Shown: positions 1-5,439 of the stretch, piece by piece
How positions within the stretch are numbered: position 1 is the first letter of the stretch
Layout: each line of letters opens with the position of its first letter
DNA from: a bacterium
Lineage (GTDB): Bacteria; Krumholzibacteriota; Krumholzibacteria; LZORAL124-64-63
Assembly: GCA_021767885.1 (NCBI GenBank)
Contig: JAASSM010000063.1
Location: 1-7,678 of the forward strand
Length of the DNA stretch: 7,678 nucleotides
Direction: 5' to 3'
Made by a program: the position numbers and the translations under genes
Notes under the pieces: generated by a model
Databases searched by the model: none
Seen by the model: the letters and a program-made list of their open reading frames with translations, nothing else
What the model was told of the DNA's origin: nothing

Positions 1-1
1 C

Positions 2-703
2 TGCTGGTGGTGGGGGAAGCATGCCGTCGCCTCGCGGCGGCGGCTCTGGCAGCTGCTGCCCGTCTCCCTCGTGAGCCTCCTGCTGCTCGCCCTGGCCACG
101 CTGCCCCTGTGGCGTCTGCCGGTGCTGGTCCCGGAGGCCCGGGCGGCCCAGCAGCGTTTCCCCCTGCTCGAGGACTTCGAGCGTCCCGGCTCGCTCCTGC
201 TCTGGGACGACACCGGCGGCGCGGAGATCGCCCGGGTGGCCGCGCCCGGCCGGGGCCACGTGGCGCAGGTGACCGCCCATGACCATGCCCGCTGGCCCGG
301 GATCTCGTCGCGGGCGCTGCCCTGGGACTGGAGCGGCCACGGCACGCTGCGCCTCGCCTGCCGGCTGGTGGGGGCGTCGCCGGAGAGCCTGAAGGCGTCG
401 GTCTACCTGGAGGACCGCGCCGGCCGCCACGACAGCGAGCAGTACCGCCACGTGTTCACCGTCCGGCGCCAGTGGACCGAGGTGGCCGTCCCCCTGGCCG
501 CGCTGGGCGAGAGGCGCGGGGTCCGCCCGCCGGCCCTGGAGCTGATCCGCGCCGTCTCCATCTACATGCACCGGCGCGGACCGGGGCCCCTGCAGATGCA
601 GGTGGACGACCTCCGCCTCCTGCCCGGCAGTGGCGACACCGGGACCGGACCGGAGGGGCCGTCGAGAGGCGGCCAGCCGGCGGCCGCACCGGGCAGCGGT
701 TGA
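2..703 (+). CDS. Membrane-anchored protein with C-terminal carbohydrate-binding-like domain (5' end cut by window)
   Basis: The frame is open from the window edge to the TGA at 701-703, so the N terminus is missing. The visible part starts with a short Trp-rich stretch, three arginines, then a hydrophobic segment of about 20 residues (roughly nt 56-120) that looks like a last transmembrane helix. A beta-rich domain follows. It opens with FPLLEDFERPGS and runs through WPGISSRALPWDWSGHGTL, LKASVYLEDR, the R-W-T-E-V-A-V-P-L segment and a closing MQVDDLRLLPG. This order (ED-FE, DWSG, charged D-R, W-x-E-V-x-V-P-L, VDDLRL) is typical of the galactose-binding-like/CIA30-like beta-sandwich that often follows a VanZ membrane domain in proteobacteria; VanZ itself is not visible. 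Likely role: surface or periplasmic glycan binding (inference). A GTG at 71 could give a signal-peptide-like start, but it lacks a Shine-Dalgarno sequence and the frame continues upstream. The last 20 or so residues are low-complexity Gly/Pro/Ala. Confidence 0.65.
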   Translation, partial: CWWWGKHAVASRRRLWQLLPVSLVSLLLLALATLPLWRLPVLVPEARAAQQRFPLLEDFERPGSLLLWDDTGGAEIARVAAPGRGHVAQVTAHDHARWPGISSRALPWDWSGHGTLRLACRLVGASPESLKASVYLEDRAGRHDSEQYRHVFTVRRQWTEVAVPLAALGERRGVRPPALELIRAVSIYMHRRGPGPLQMQVDDLRLLPGSGDTGTGPEGPSRGGQPAAAPGSG

Positions 704-728
704 CGCGGCGCAGCGCGGCTGCTATGGT
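700..728 (+). promoter_or_regulatory. Sigma-70 type promoter for the synthetase-like gene
   Basis: TTGACG (700-705) and TATGGT (723-728) are separated by exactly 17 bases, close to the sigma-70 consensus. The -35 box overlaps the stop codon of the upstream gene. Transcription would begin near 735, just before the first PyrR-like loop, giving a leader of about 150 nt before the ATG at 886. The position fits an attenuation leader. Confidence 0.7.
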
Positions 729-738
729 CCCGCCAGTT

Positions 739-768
739 CCTTTAAGCGCGGCCCGCGAGCCCGGAAGG
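739..768 (+). promoter_or_regulatory. PyrR-binding-loop-like RNA element, copy 1
   Basis: The RNA can form a lower stem CCUU/AAGG (739-742 with 765-768), a 5' internal bulge containing UAAG, an upper stem GGC/GCC (750-752 with 759-761), and a hexaloop CCGCGA (753-758). The hexaloop fits the CNGNGA consensus of PyrR-binding loops, and UUUAA before the upper stem is also shared with known loops. In pyrimidine operons PyrR-UMP stabilises this loop and blocks an antiterminator. Here 744-752 (AAGC, then GCGGC) can instead pair with 820-824 and 829-832 of the downstream hairpin (9 pairs, 4-base bulge), a candidate antiterminator exclusive with both this loop and the terminator. The AAGG of the lower stem also serves as Shine-Dalgarno for the small frame at 775. 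The identification rests on remembered consensus, not a model search. Confidence 0.6.
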
Positions 769-774
769 ATCCCC

Positions 775-852
775 ATGCCAGCCCGCTCTGCATCCAGGAC
801 CGCCCCCGCACCACCCGGTGCCGCGGCGGCTTTTTCATGCCCACCCCTTTAA
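775..852 (+). CDS. Possible 25-residue leader peptide
   Basis: An ATG at 775 lies 6 bases after GGAAGGA (763-769) and opens a frame of 25 codons, rich in Ala, Pro and Ser, ending at TAA 850-852. The start sits just after copy 1 of the PyrR-like loop. The frame crosses the terminator-like hairpin, and its stop codon falls inside copy 2 (the UAA of CCUUUAA). A ribosome on it would disturb both the terminator and the second loop, so it could couple the two switches. No amino acid is over-represented in a way that suggests classical charged-tRNA attenuation. It may be untranslated, with the start context being a by-product of the duplicated leader element. Confidence 0.3.
   Translation: MPARSASRTAPAPPGAAAAFSCPPL
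800..835 (+). terminator. Intrinsic-terminator-like hairpin in the leader (attenuator)
   Basis: GCACC (808-812), loop ACCC and GGTGC (817-821) form a perfect apical stem. Outer GC pairs between 800-807 and 823-829 extend it, with a mismatch and small bulges. A run of five T (831-835) follows directly. It lies between the two PyrR-like loops, where an attenuator terminator is expected. The imperfect stem makes strength uncertain. Confidence 0.5.
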
Positions 853-877
853 AGCGGCGTCCGTGAGCGCCGGAAGG
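846..877 (+). promoter_or_regulatory. PyrR-binding-loop-like RNA element, copy 2, covering the ribosome binding site
   Basis: Lower stem CCUU/AAGG (846-849 with 874-877), 5' internal bulge UAAAGC, upper stem GGCGU/GCGCC (856-860 with 867-871, one U-G wobble) and hexaloop CCGUGA (861-866), which fits CNGNGA. The sequence differs from copy 1 in the upper stem, yet pairing and loop are kept, which is compensatory evidence within one leader. The closing AAGG is part of the Shine-Dalgarno sequence GGAAGGAG (872-879) of the gene at 886, so ligand-bound PyrR would be expected to block translation, as reported for mycobacterial PyrR leaders. Confidence 0.62.
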
Positions 878-885
878 AGTGCCCC

Positions 886-1539
886 ATGTTCCTCGGAGCC
901 GATTCCGTTCCCCGCAGCACCAAGTTCCGCGCCCCCGGCACCGCCCTGCCCACCGAGCGCCTGGACCGCGTCCGCCGCATCGTGGCCGCGGAGATGGAGG
1001 CCTCCGCCAGCGACCTCGGCCGCCGCCTCGAGGCCGGCGCCGACGCCGAGGAGGTGCTGCTGCGCGGGCCGGACCTCTCCCTGGCCTGGGTGGCGGACTT
1101 CGCCGAGGCCACCGTCAAGCGCGTGATCCGTCGCCTGCCGGCCGACCTCATCGGCGGGGCGGCCGTCACGCGTCTGGATCGTTCCCTCACCCACCCCCAT
1201 CCCCGCCTGCCCTACCGGCGGGCCCTGCGCATCGTCGGCGCCCGTGGCTGGCGCCTGCCCCTGGGCGAGGACCTGCCGCCGGCGGCCCAGGCCTCCCTGG
1301 TGCGGTTCTGTGGCCTGCTGCCGGTCCAGGTGCTCTTCCTGCCGGGCCAGCCCCACCCCGCCTCGGCGGCCTCCGCGCACCAGGGGCTCAGCTACGTCCT
1401 GCCCTGGGCCGGCGAGGTGGCCCGGTGCGAGCTGGCCGCGCCGGACGCCGCCGCCGGGGTCTGCCGCCTGCGGCGCGACCGGCTGGTGCAGTTCCTCCTC
1501 GGCCTGGAGCGTCCACCGGCCGCCGCCGGACGGTCCTGA
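886..1539 (+). CDS. Degenerate asparaginyl-tRNA-synthetase-related protein
   Basis: 217 residues; ATG at 886 is 6 bases after GGAAGGAG. By eye it follows the class II AsnRS catalytic core in order: residues 63-88 resemble the helix before the ENCPEDL region; 107-140 (L-P-Y-R-R-A-L-R-I, then GWRLPLGEDL and an ASLVRFCG stretch) match the AsnRS segment T-Y-x-E-A-I-x-I-L ... W-G-x-D-L ... E; 146-152 matches P-V-F-V-x-x-Y-P; WAGEVA (174-179) matches IGEIIGG; RRDRLVQFLLGLE (196-208) matches motif 3 GFERLVQFITGME. AsnRS is normally about 430-460 residues. The anticodon-binding domain, motif 1 and the motif 2 FRAE segment are absent, and motif 3 has lost its glycines (ERL is DRL). Aminoacylation is therefore very unlikely. 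Strong GC at third positions and an intact frame argue for a maintained gene, not a decaying one. Its true role is unknown. A link to aspartate/asparagine or pyrimidine metabolism is suggested only by ancestry and by the PyrR-like leader. Confidence 0.7.
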   Translation: MFLGADSVPRSTKFRAPGTALPTERLDRVRRIVAAEMEASASDLGRRLEAGADAEEVLLRGPDLSLAWVADFAEATVKRVIRRLPADLIGGAAVTRLDRSLTHPHPRLPYRRALRIVGARGWRLPLGEDLPPAAQASLVRFCGLLPVQVLFLPGQPHPASAASAHQGLSYVLPWAGEVARCELAAPDAAAGVCRLRRDRLVQFLLGLERPPAAAGRS

Positions 1540-1570
1540 CGCCCTGGCGATCGGTCCTCAACCCCCGCCC

Positions 1571-1601
1571 GGATCGGCCGATCCCCCGGACAATGGCCGG
1601 G
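1571..1601 (+). repeat. Palindrome and small hairpin before the ATPase gene
   Basis: GGATCGGCCGATCC (1571-1584) is a perfect 14-base palindrome, followed at once by a CCCGG/CCGGG stem (1585-1589 with 1597-1601) with a 7-base loop. No T-run follows, so this is not a clear terminator. It may be an operator, an mRNA-processing structure or chance in GC-rich DNA. No promoter was seen in this 86-base gap. Confidence 0.3.
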
Positions 1602-1613
1602 AGGAACCGAACC

Positions 1614-1628
1614 GGGAGTGCAGACGTG
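1614..1628 (+). promoter_or_regulatory. Shine-Dalgarno and GTG start that set the ATPase N terminus
   Basis: GGGAG (1614-1618) stands 7 bases before GTG (1626-1628). The in-frame ATG at 1593 has no purine-rich site at suitable distance and lies in a hairpin loop. The GTG start also places the first domain motif at residue 9. Confidence 0.65.
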
Positions 1629-3491
1629 ACCACGGTCGTCATCGGACAGCGGATCGCCGATCTGCTGGTGGAGGAGGGGATCCTCGCCGGCGAACAGCTC
1701 CAGTACGCCGTGCGCGTCCAGGCCAAGCTGCCGCGGCCGCGGCCCCTGGTCCAGGTGCTGCGGGAACTGGGGTTCGTGGACGAGGGCCAGGTCCGCCAGG
1801 TCCTGCGCGCGCGCCGGCTGGACCTGCGCCTGGGCGACCTGCTCTGCGAGCTGGGGGCCCTGACGCCGGGCGACCTGCAGTCGGCGCTCTCCATGCAGGA
1901 GCAACAGCCGGGCCGCAAGCTCGGCCAGGTGCTGGTGGACAGCGGTCTGCTGGGCGAGGACACCATGCTCGAGGTGCTCTCCGCGCAGCTGGGCTTCGCC
2001 CACGTCCGCAACGAGATCCTCGAGCCCGATCGGACGCTGGTCCGCCGCCTCAAGCCGGCGGTCCTGCGCAAGCACGGCCTGGTGCCCGTCCGCGAGGAGA
2101 ACGGCCGCCTGCTCGTGGTCTGCCACGATCCGCTGTCCGCGCCGCCGCAGGATCAGCTCGCCCAGCTCCTGGGCACCGACCGCTTCGAGCTGGCCATCGC
2201 CCGGCACCGCGCCATCGAGGATGCCCTCGAGAGCCTCGAGCGCACCGGCGCCCCGACCACCGCGGTGACCGACAACGAGGTGGTCCGCCGCGTCAACGCC
2301 ATCCTGACCGGCGCCATCAACGCCGGCGCCAGCGACATCCACCTCGAGCCGCTCAAGGACCGCCTGCGGGTGCGCCTGCGTCGAGACGGCGTCCTGGTCC
2401 CCAGCGAGGACCTGCCGGCGGCCATGGCCCGCCCCCTGACCAGTCGCATCAAGATCATGGCCGGCGCCGACATCGCCGAGCGCCGCCGCCACCAGGACGG
2501 GCGCATCCTCTTCGAGCACGCCGGCGGCAAGATCGACATGCGCGTGTCGTTCTACGCCACGGTGTTCGGCGAGAAGGTGGTGCTGCGCCTGCTCAACAAT
2601 CGCAGCCGGCTGCTGGACATCGGCGAGATCGGCATGCAGCCGCGCCTGCAGCAGCGCTTCGCCGCCGACGTCCTCGACACGCCCAGCGGCGTGACGCTGG
2701 TCACCGGCCCCACGGGCTCGGGGAAGACCACCACGCTGTACGGGGCCATCCACTACCTCAACGATCCCCACACCAGCATCATCACCGCCGAGGACCCGGT
2801 GGAATACGTGATCGAGGGCATCAATAAGTGCTCCATCAACCCCAAGATCGGCGTGACGTACGAGGAGACCCTGCGGCACATCGTGCGCCAGGATCCGGAC
2901 GTGATCGTGATCGGCGAGATCCGCGACCGCTTCTCCGCCGACACCGCCATCCAGGCCGCCCTGACCGGCCACAAGGTGCTGACCACGTTCCACACCGAGG
3001 ACGCCATCGGCGGTCTGCTGCGCCTGCTGCACATGGACATCGAGGCCTTCCTGATCTCCTCGACCGTGGTCTGCGTCATCGCCCAGCGCCTGCTGCGCCG
3101 GGTCTGCCCCGCCTGCGCCGAGGAGCATCCGCTGACGCCGGACGAGATCCGCCGCCTGGGCTACAACCCCGCGGAGATGCGCCGCCTGGTGTTCGCCAGA
3201 GGCCGCGGCTGCTCCGAGTGCAGCTTCCTGGGCTACCGCGGCCGGGTGGGGGTCTTCGAGCTGCTGATCCTCAACGAGCCCGTCCGCGACGCCCTGATCC
3301 ACCGCAAGACCAGCCACGAGATCCGCCGGATCTGCGCCGAGAGCACGGGCATGGTGACGCTGCTCGAGGACGGGATCGTCAAGGCCGCGCAGGGCCAGAC
3401 GTCCTTCGAGGAGATCATCCGCACCCTGCCGCGGCTGGACCGGCCCCGGCCCCTCGCCGATCTGCACCGCCTGCTGGGAGTCCGCTCATGA
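1626..3491 (+). CDS. GspE/PilB/MshE-family secretion or pilus ATPase with doubled MshEN-type N domain
   Basis: 621 residues from GTG 1626. Hexameric cytoplasmic ATPase that would power pilus or pseudopilus assembly at the inner membrane. Walker A is GPTGSGKTT (361-369, Lys367) and Walker B VIVIGEIRD (426-434). SDIHLEP (236-242) and the RIKIMAGADIAERRRHQDGR segment (274-293) belong to the N2 domain. Two CxxC pairs (Cys494/497 and Cys529/532) form the zinc site common in GspE/PilB. Residues 68-91 and 98-121 fit the MshEN c-di-GMP-binding motif pair (RLG-x2-LL-type start, Gly at position 10, Leu 17/21, final Gln). Residues 9-32 and 40-63 are a second, degenerate pair (RIA and PLV in place of RLG, last Gln replaced by Arg). 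The usual Glu-Thr-Ala after GEIRD is Phe-Ser-Ala. It overlaps the HDOD gene by ATGA. No other secretion or pilus genes are in the window, so the system served is unknown; GspE, PilB and MshE lineages cannot be separated here. Confidence 0.92.
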   Translation: MTTVVIGQRIADLLVEEGILAGEQLQYAVRVQAKLPRPRPLVQVLRELGFVDEGQVRQVLRARRLDLRLGDLLCELGALTPGDLQSALSMQEQQPGRKLGQVLVDSGLLGEDTMLEVLSAQLGFAHVRNEILEPDRTLVRRLKPAVLRKHGLVPVREENGRLLVVCHDPLSAPPQDQLAQLLGTDRFELAIARHRAIEDALESLERTGAPTTAVTDNEVVRRVNAILTGAINAGASDIHLEPLKDRLRVRLRRDGVLVPSEDLPAAMARPLTSRIKIMAGADIAERRRHQDGRILFEHAGGKIDMRVSFYATVFGEKVVLRLLNNRSRLLDIGEIGMQPRLQQRFAADVLDTPSGVTLVTGPTGSGKTTTLYGAIHYLNDPHTSIITAEDPVEYVIEGINKCSINPKIGVTYEETLRHIVRQDPDVIVIGEIRDRFSADTAIQAALTGHKVLTTFHTEDAIGGLLRLLHMDIEAFLISSTVVCVIAQRLLRRVCPACAEEHPLTPDEIRRLGYNPAEMRRLVFARGRGCSECSFLGYRGRVGVFELLILNEPVRDALIHRKTSHEIRRICAESTGMVTLLEDGIVKAAQGQTSFEEIIRTLPRLDRPRPLADLHRLLGVRS

Positions 3492-4327
3492 GCCAGCCCG
3501 TCGCCTTGCTCGACCTCATCGAACAGACCATCGCCAGCGGCGAGATCACCCTGCCGGCACGCAACCAGACCGCGCGCCAGCTGCAGACGATCCTCGCCGA
3601 CCCGGACTACGACCTCCAGGCCATCCTCGACCTCATCGAGTCCGACCAGGCCCTCACCGCCGAGATCCTGCGGGTGGCCAACAGCCCGTTCTACGGCGGC
3701 CTGTCGGAGATCACCACGGTGCGCAAGGCGGTGGTGCGCATCGGCGGGCCGGAGGTGGTGCGCCTGGCCATCGCGGCCACCGAGAAGCGGAGCTACCAGG
3801 TGGCCGACCCGGCGCTCTCGCGGTCCATCGCCCGGCTCTGGGACCATGCCCTGGGCACCGCCCAGGCGGCTCGCTGGCTGGCCCGCAAGCTGGGCTACGC
3901 CGATCTGGAGAGCGAGGCCTTCATCGCCGCCCTGCTCCATGACGTGGGCAAGCTGCTCCTGATCCGGGTCCTGGACGAGCGGAGATCCGCTGGCCGCCTG
4001 GAGCAGGAGATCCCCGAGCCCGTGCTCCAGGAGATCCTCGAGTCGGGCCACAGCCGGCACGGGGCCCAGCTCCTGGACCACTGGGGACTGCCCGGGTCCT
4101 ACCGCCGCGTGGTGGCCGAGCACCATGCCGACTTCCTGGACGAGCACGACACCCTCATGCTGCTCGTGCGCCTGGCCAACCGGGCCTGCCACGCCCTGGG
4201 CATCGGCATGCTGGCCGAGCCCACCCTCAACCTGGCCGCCACCGAGGAGGCCCACGCCCTGGATGCGTCGGACCTCCTCCTGGCGGAGCTGAGCATCATG
4301 CTCGAGGACAGCTTCCAGCTGGCCTGA
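3488..4327 (+). CDS. HDOD domain signalling protein
   Basis: 279 residues. ATG 3488 overlaps the ATPase stop (ATGA), with GGGAG at 3476-3480, so translation is coupled. One HDOD domain fills nearly the whole protein: the N-terminal helices include LTAEILRVANSPFYGG (56-71) and TTVRKAVVRIGGPEVVRLA (76-94), which is the classic HDOD signature. HDVGK at 151-155 and EHH at 211-213 follow. His120, His151/Asp152 and His212/213 remain, but the final metal-ligand Asp of HD hydrolases appears to be Asn231 (LVRLAN), so enzyme activity is doubtful. HDOD proteins are usually regulatory in cyclic-nucleotide, c-di-GMP and motility signalling. Pairing with an ATPase carrying c-di-GMP-type motifs suggests a shared signalling or motility job (inference). 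No receiver or GGDEF domain is attached. Confidence 0.9.
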   Translation: MSQPVALLDLIEQTIASGEITLPARNQTARQLQTILADPDYDLQAILDLIESDQALTAEILRVANSPFYGGLSEITTVRKAVVRIGGPEVVRLAIAATEKRSYQVADPALSRSIARLWDHALGTAQAARWLARKLGYADLESEAFIAALLHDVGKLLLIRVLDERRSAGRLEQEIPEPVLQEILESGHSRHGAQLLDHWGLPGSYRRVVAEHHADFLDEHDTLMLLVRLANRACHALGIGMLAEPTLNLAATEEAHALDASDLLLAELSIMLEDSFQLA

Positions 4328-4335
4328 GGACCCGC

Positions 4336-4417
4336 CCGGGATCCCGGACCCGGTTGAAACCTTTTCGCCGGGATCTCGTTCTGGTAGTGGTTCCTGACGT
4401 CCCCCGACCCGGGTCCG
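4336..4417 (+). repeat. Inverted repeats in the HDOD-PDZ intergenic region
   Basis: CCGGGATCCCGG (4336-4347) is a perfect 12-base palindrome right after the HDOD stop codon. GACCCGGGTC (4406-4415) is another. CGGACCC (4345-4351) can also pair with GGGTCCG (4411-4417), enclosing the putative promoter. No T-run follows the first palindrome, so termination after the HDOD gene is uncertain. Confidence 0.3.
4354..4383 (+). promoter_or_regulatory. Possible ECF-sigma promoter upstream of the PDZ gene
   Basis: TTGAAACCTTTT (4354-4365) and CGTTCTG (4377-4383) give AAC (4358-4360), 16 bases, CGT (4377-4379), which is the AAC/CGT arrangement and spacing of many ECF (envelope-stress type) sigma factors. 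TTGAAA alone would pass as a sigma-70 -35 box, but no good -10 box lies 16-18 bases on. The start would be near 4390, about 45 nt before the ATG. Confidence 0.4.
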
Positions 4418-4435
4418 CAACCGCGAGGTCTTCCC

Positions 4436-5410
4436 ATGAGCCGCATCATCGTGCGTCCGATCCTCCTGCTCGCCCTGCTGCTGCTGGCGGTCTCCGCCCG
4501 GGCCTCGGACGCCTGGCTGGGGATCACCATGTCCGAGCTCAGCGACAGCATGGCCCGGGCCCTGCAACTGGACGACGGCCGCGGCGTCCTGGTGGACGAG
4601 GTGGTCGAGGGCTCGCCGGCCGCCACGGCGGGGCTGCAGCCGGGTGACGTGATCATCGCGCTCGACGGGCAGCCCGTCACCCGCAGCAAGGACCTGGCAC
4701 GGGTGATTCGCGACCGCGAACCGGGGGCCCAGGTGGTGGCCACCATCCGCCGCGGCGGCGAGGAACGCGAGATCACCGTCACGCTGGGCGAGCGTTCCCG
4801 CGAGAAGCGCATGGTGTGGTCGTTCGGCGGCGACCGGGGCGATGCTCCCGCCATCCTGCGCTGGAATGGCAAGGACCTCGAGGGCGGCGCCATCCTCGAG
4901 GCCTTCGGCCTCGGTCTGGACCGCGGGTTCCTCGGCATCGTCCCCCGGCCGGATGACGATCGGCCGGGCGTGGTGATCGGCTCGCTGACCGGCAAGAGCG
5001 CGGCGGCGGCCGCCGGCCTGCAGGAGGGCGACCGCATCGTCGCCCTGGACGGGCAGCAGATCGACGGCAACGTCGCCCTGCACGAGTTCCTGGAGAAGAC
5101 CGAGCCAGGCCAGGAGGTGACCGTGACCGCCGAACGCGACGGCGAGCGCCGCGAGGTGACGGTCACGCTGCTGAAGTCGCCGGGCGCCCTGGCGCTGGGC
5201 GAGAACCTCCGCATGTTCATGCCCGAGGACCCGCGGGACCCGGGCCAGCCCCGGTTCTTCGAGTTCCACACGGGCCGCGAACCGGACGTGGACGTCGAGG
5301 CGCTCGAGCAGGAGCGCGCGGAGCTGCAGCGCCTGAAGGAGGAGCTCGAACAGCTCAAGCAGGAACTGCAGAAGCTCCGCGAGGATCTCCCCCGTCGCTC
5401 GGAGCGCTGA
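4436..5410 (+). CDS. Secreted protein with two PDZ domains and a C-terminal coiled coil
   Basis: 324 residues. ATG 4436 lies 7 bases after GAGG (4425-4428). Residues 1-23 form a signal peptide (Arg-rich start, Leu-rich core, ARA cleavage site before Ser24), so it acts in the periplasm or envelope. PDZ1 spans about 26-117, with WLGI (27-30) and SPAATAGLQPGDVIIALDG (60-78). PDZ2 spans about 163-246, with FLGI (165-168), SAAAAAGLQEGDRIVALDG (188-206) and a V-T-V-T-L-L end. Both have the HtrA/DegP-style G-L-x-x-G-D-x-I-x-x-x-D-G core. No trypsin-like or site-2 protease domain is present, so it is not a DegP-type protease; an adaptor or scaffold role is inferred. Residues 285-317 are a Glu/Leu/Gln heptad coiled coil, probably for oligomerisation. 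The 108-base gap and possible own promoter suggest regulation apart from the HDOD gene. Confidence 0.85.
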   Translation: MSRIIVRPILLLALLLLAVSARASDAWLGITMSELSDSMARALQLDDGRGVLVDEVVEGSPAATAGLQPGDVIIALDGQPVTRSKDLARVIRDREPGAQVVATIRRGGEEREITVTLGERSREKRMVWSFGGDRGDAPAILRWNGKDLEGGAILEAFGLGLDRGFLGIVPRPDDDRPGVVIGSLTGKSAAAAAGLQEGDRIVALDGQQIDGNVALHEFLEKTEPGQEVTVTAERDGERREVTVTLLKSPGALALGENLRMFMPEDPRDPGQPRFFEFHTGREPDVDVEALEQERAELQRLKEELEQLKQELQKLREDLPRRSER

Positions 5411-5434
5411 CCGGCGACGGCTTCCCGCCGCCGG
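5411..5434. terminator. GC-rich hairpin between convergent genes
   Basis: CCGGCGACGGC, loop TTCCC and GCCGCCGG form a stem with a 3-base bulge in the 29 bases between the convergent PDZ and hydrolase stop codons. The place suits a bidirectional terminator, but there is no T-run on either side. Confidence 0.35.
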
Positions 5435-5439
5435 TCCGC

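Noticed and set aside
71..73. GTG at 71 as the true start of the first gene, giving a signal peptide.
   Set aside because: No Shine-Dalgarno precedes it, and the frame continues open to the window edge with arginines ahead of the hydrophobic helix, so the gene most likely begins outside the window.
815..826. CGGTGCCGCG resembles the T-box sequence TGGNACCGCG, tempting because an AsnRS-like gene follows.
   Set aside because: The key T and A are changed (CGGT could not pair with a tRNA CCA end), the leader is far too short for a specifier Stem I, and the bases are better explained as the 3' arm of the terminator hairpin.
775..852. Classical leader-peptide attenuation by charged tRNA.
   Set aside because: The 25-codon frame has no run of Asn, Asp or any single regulatory amino acid; it is Ala/Pro-rich like random GC-rich DNA.
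1593..1595. In-frame ATG as start of the ATPase.
   Set aside because: No Shine-Dalgarno at proper distance and the codon lies in a hairpin loop; GTG at 1626 has GGGAG 7 bases upstream.
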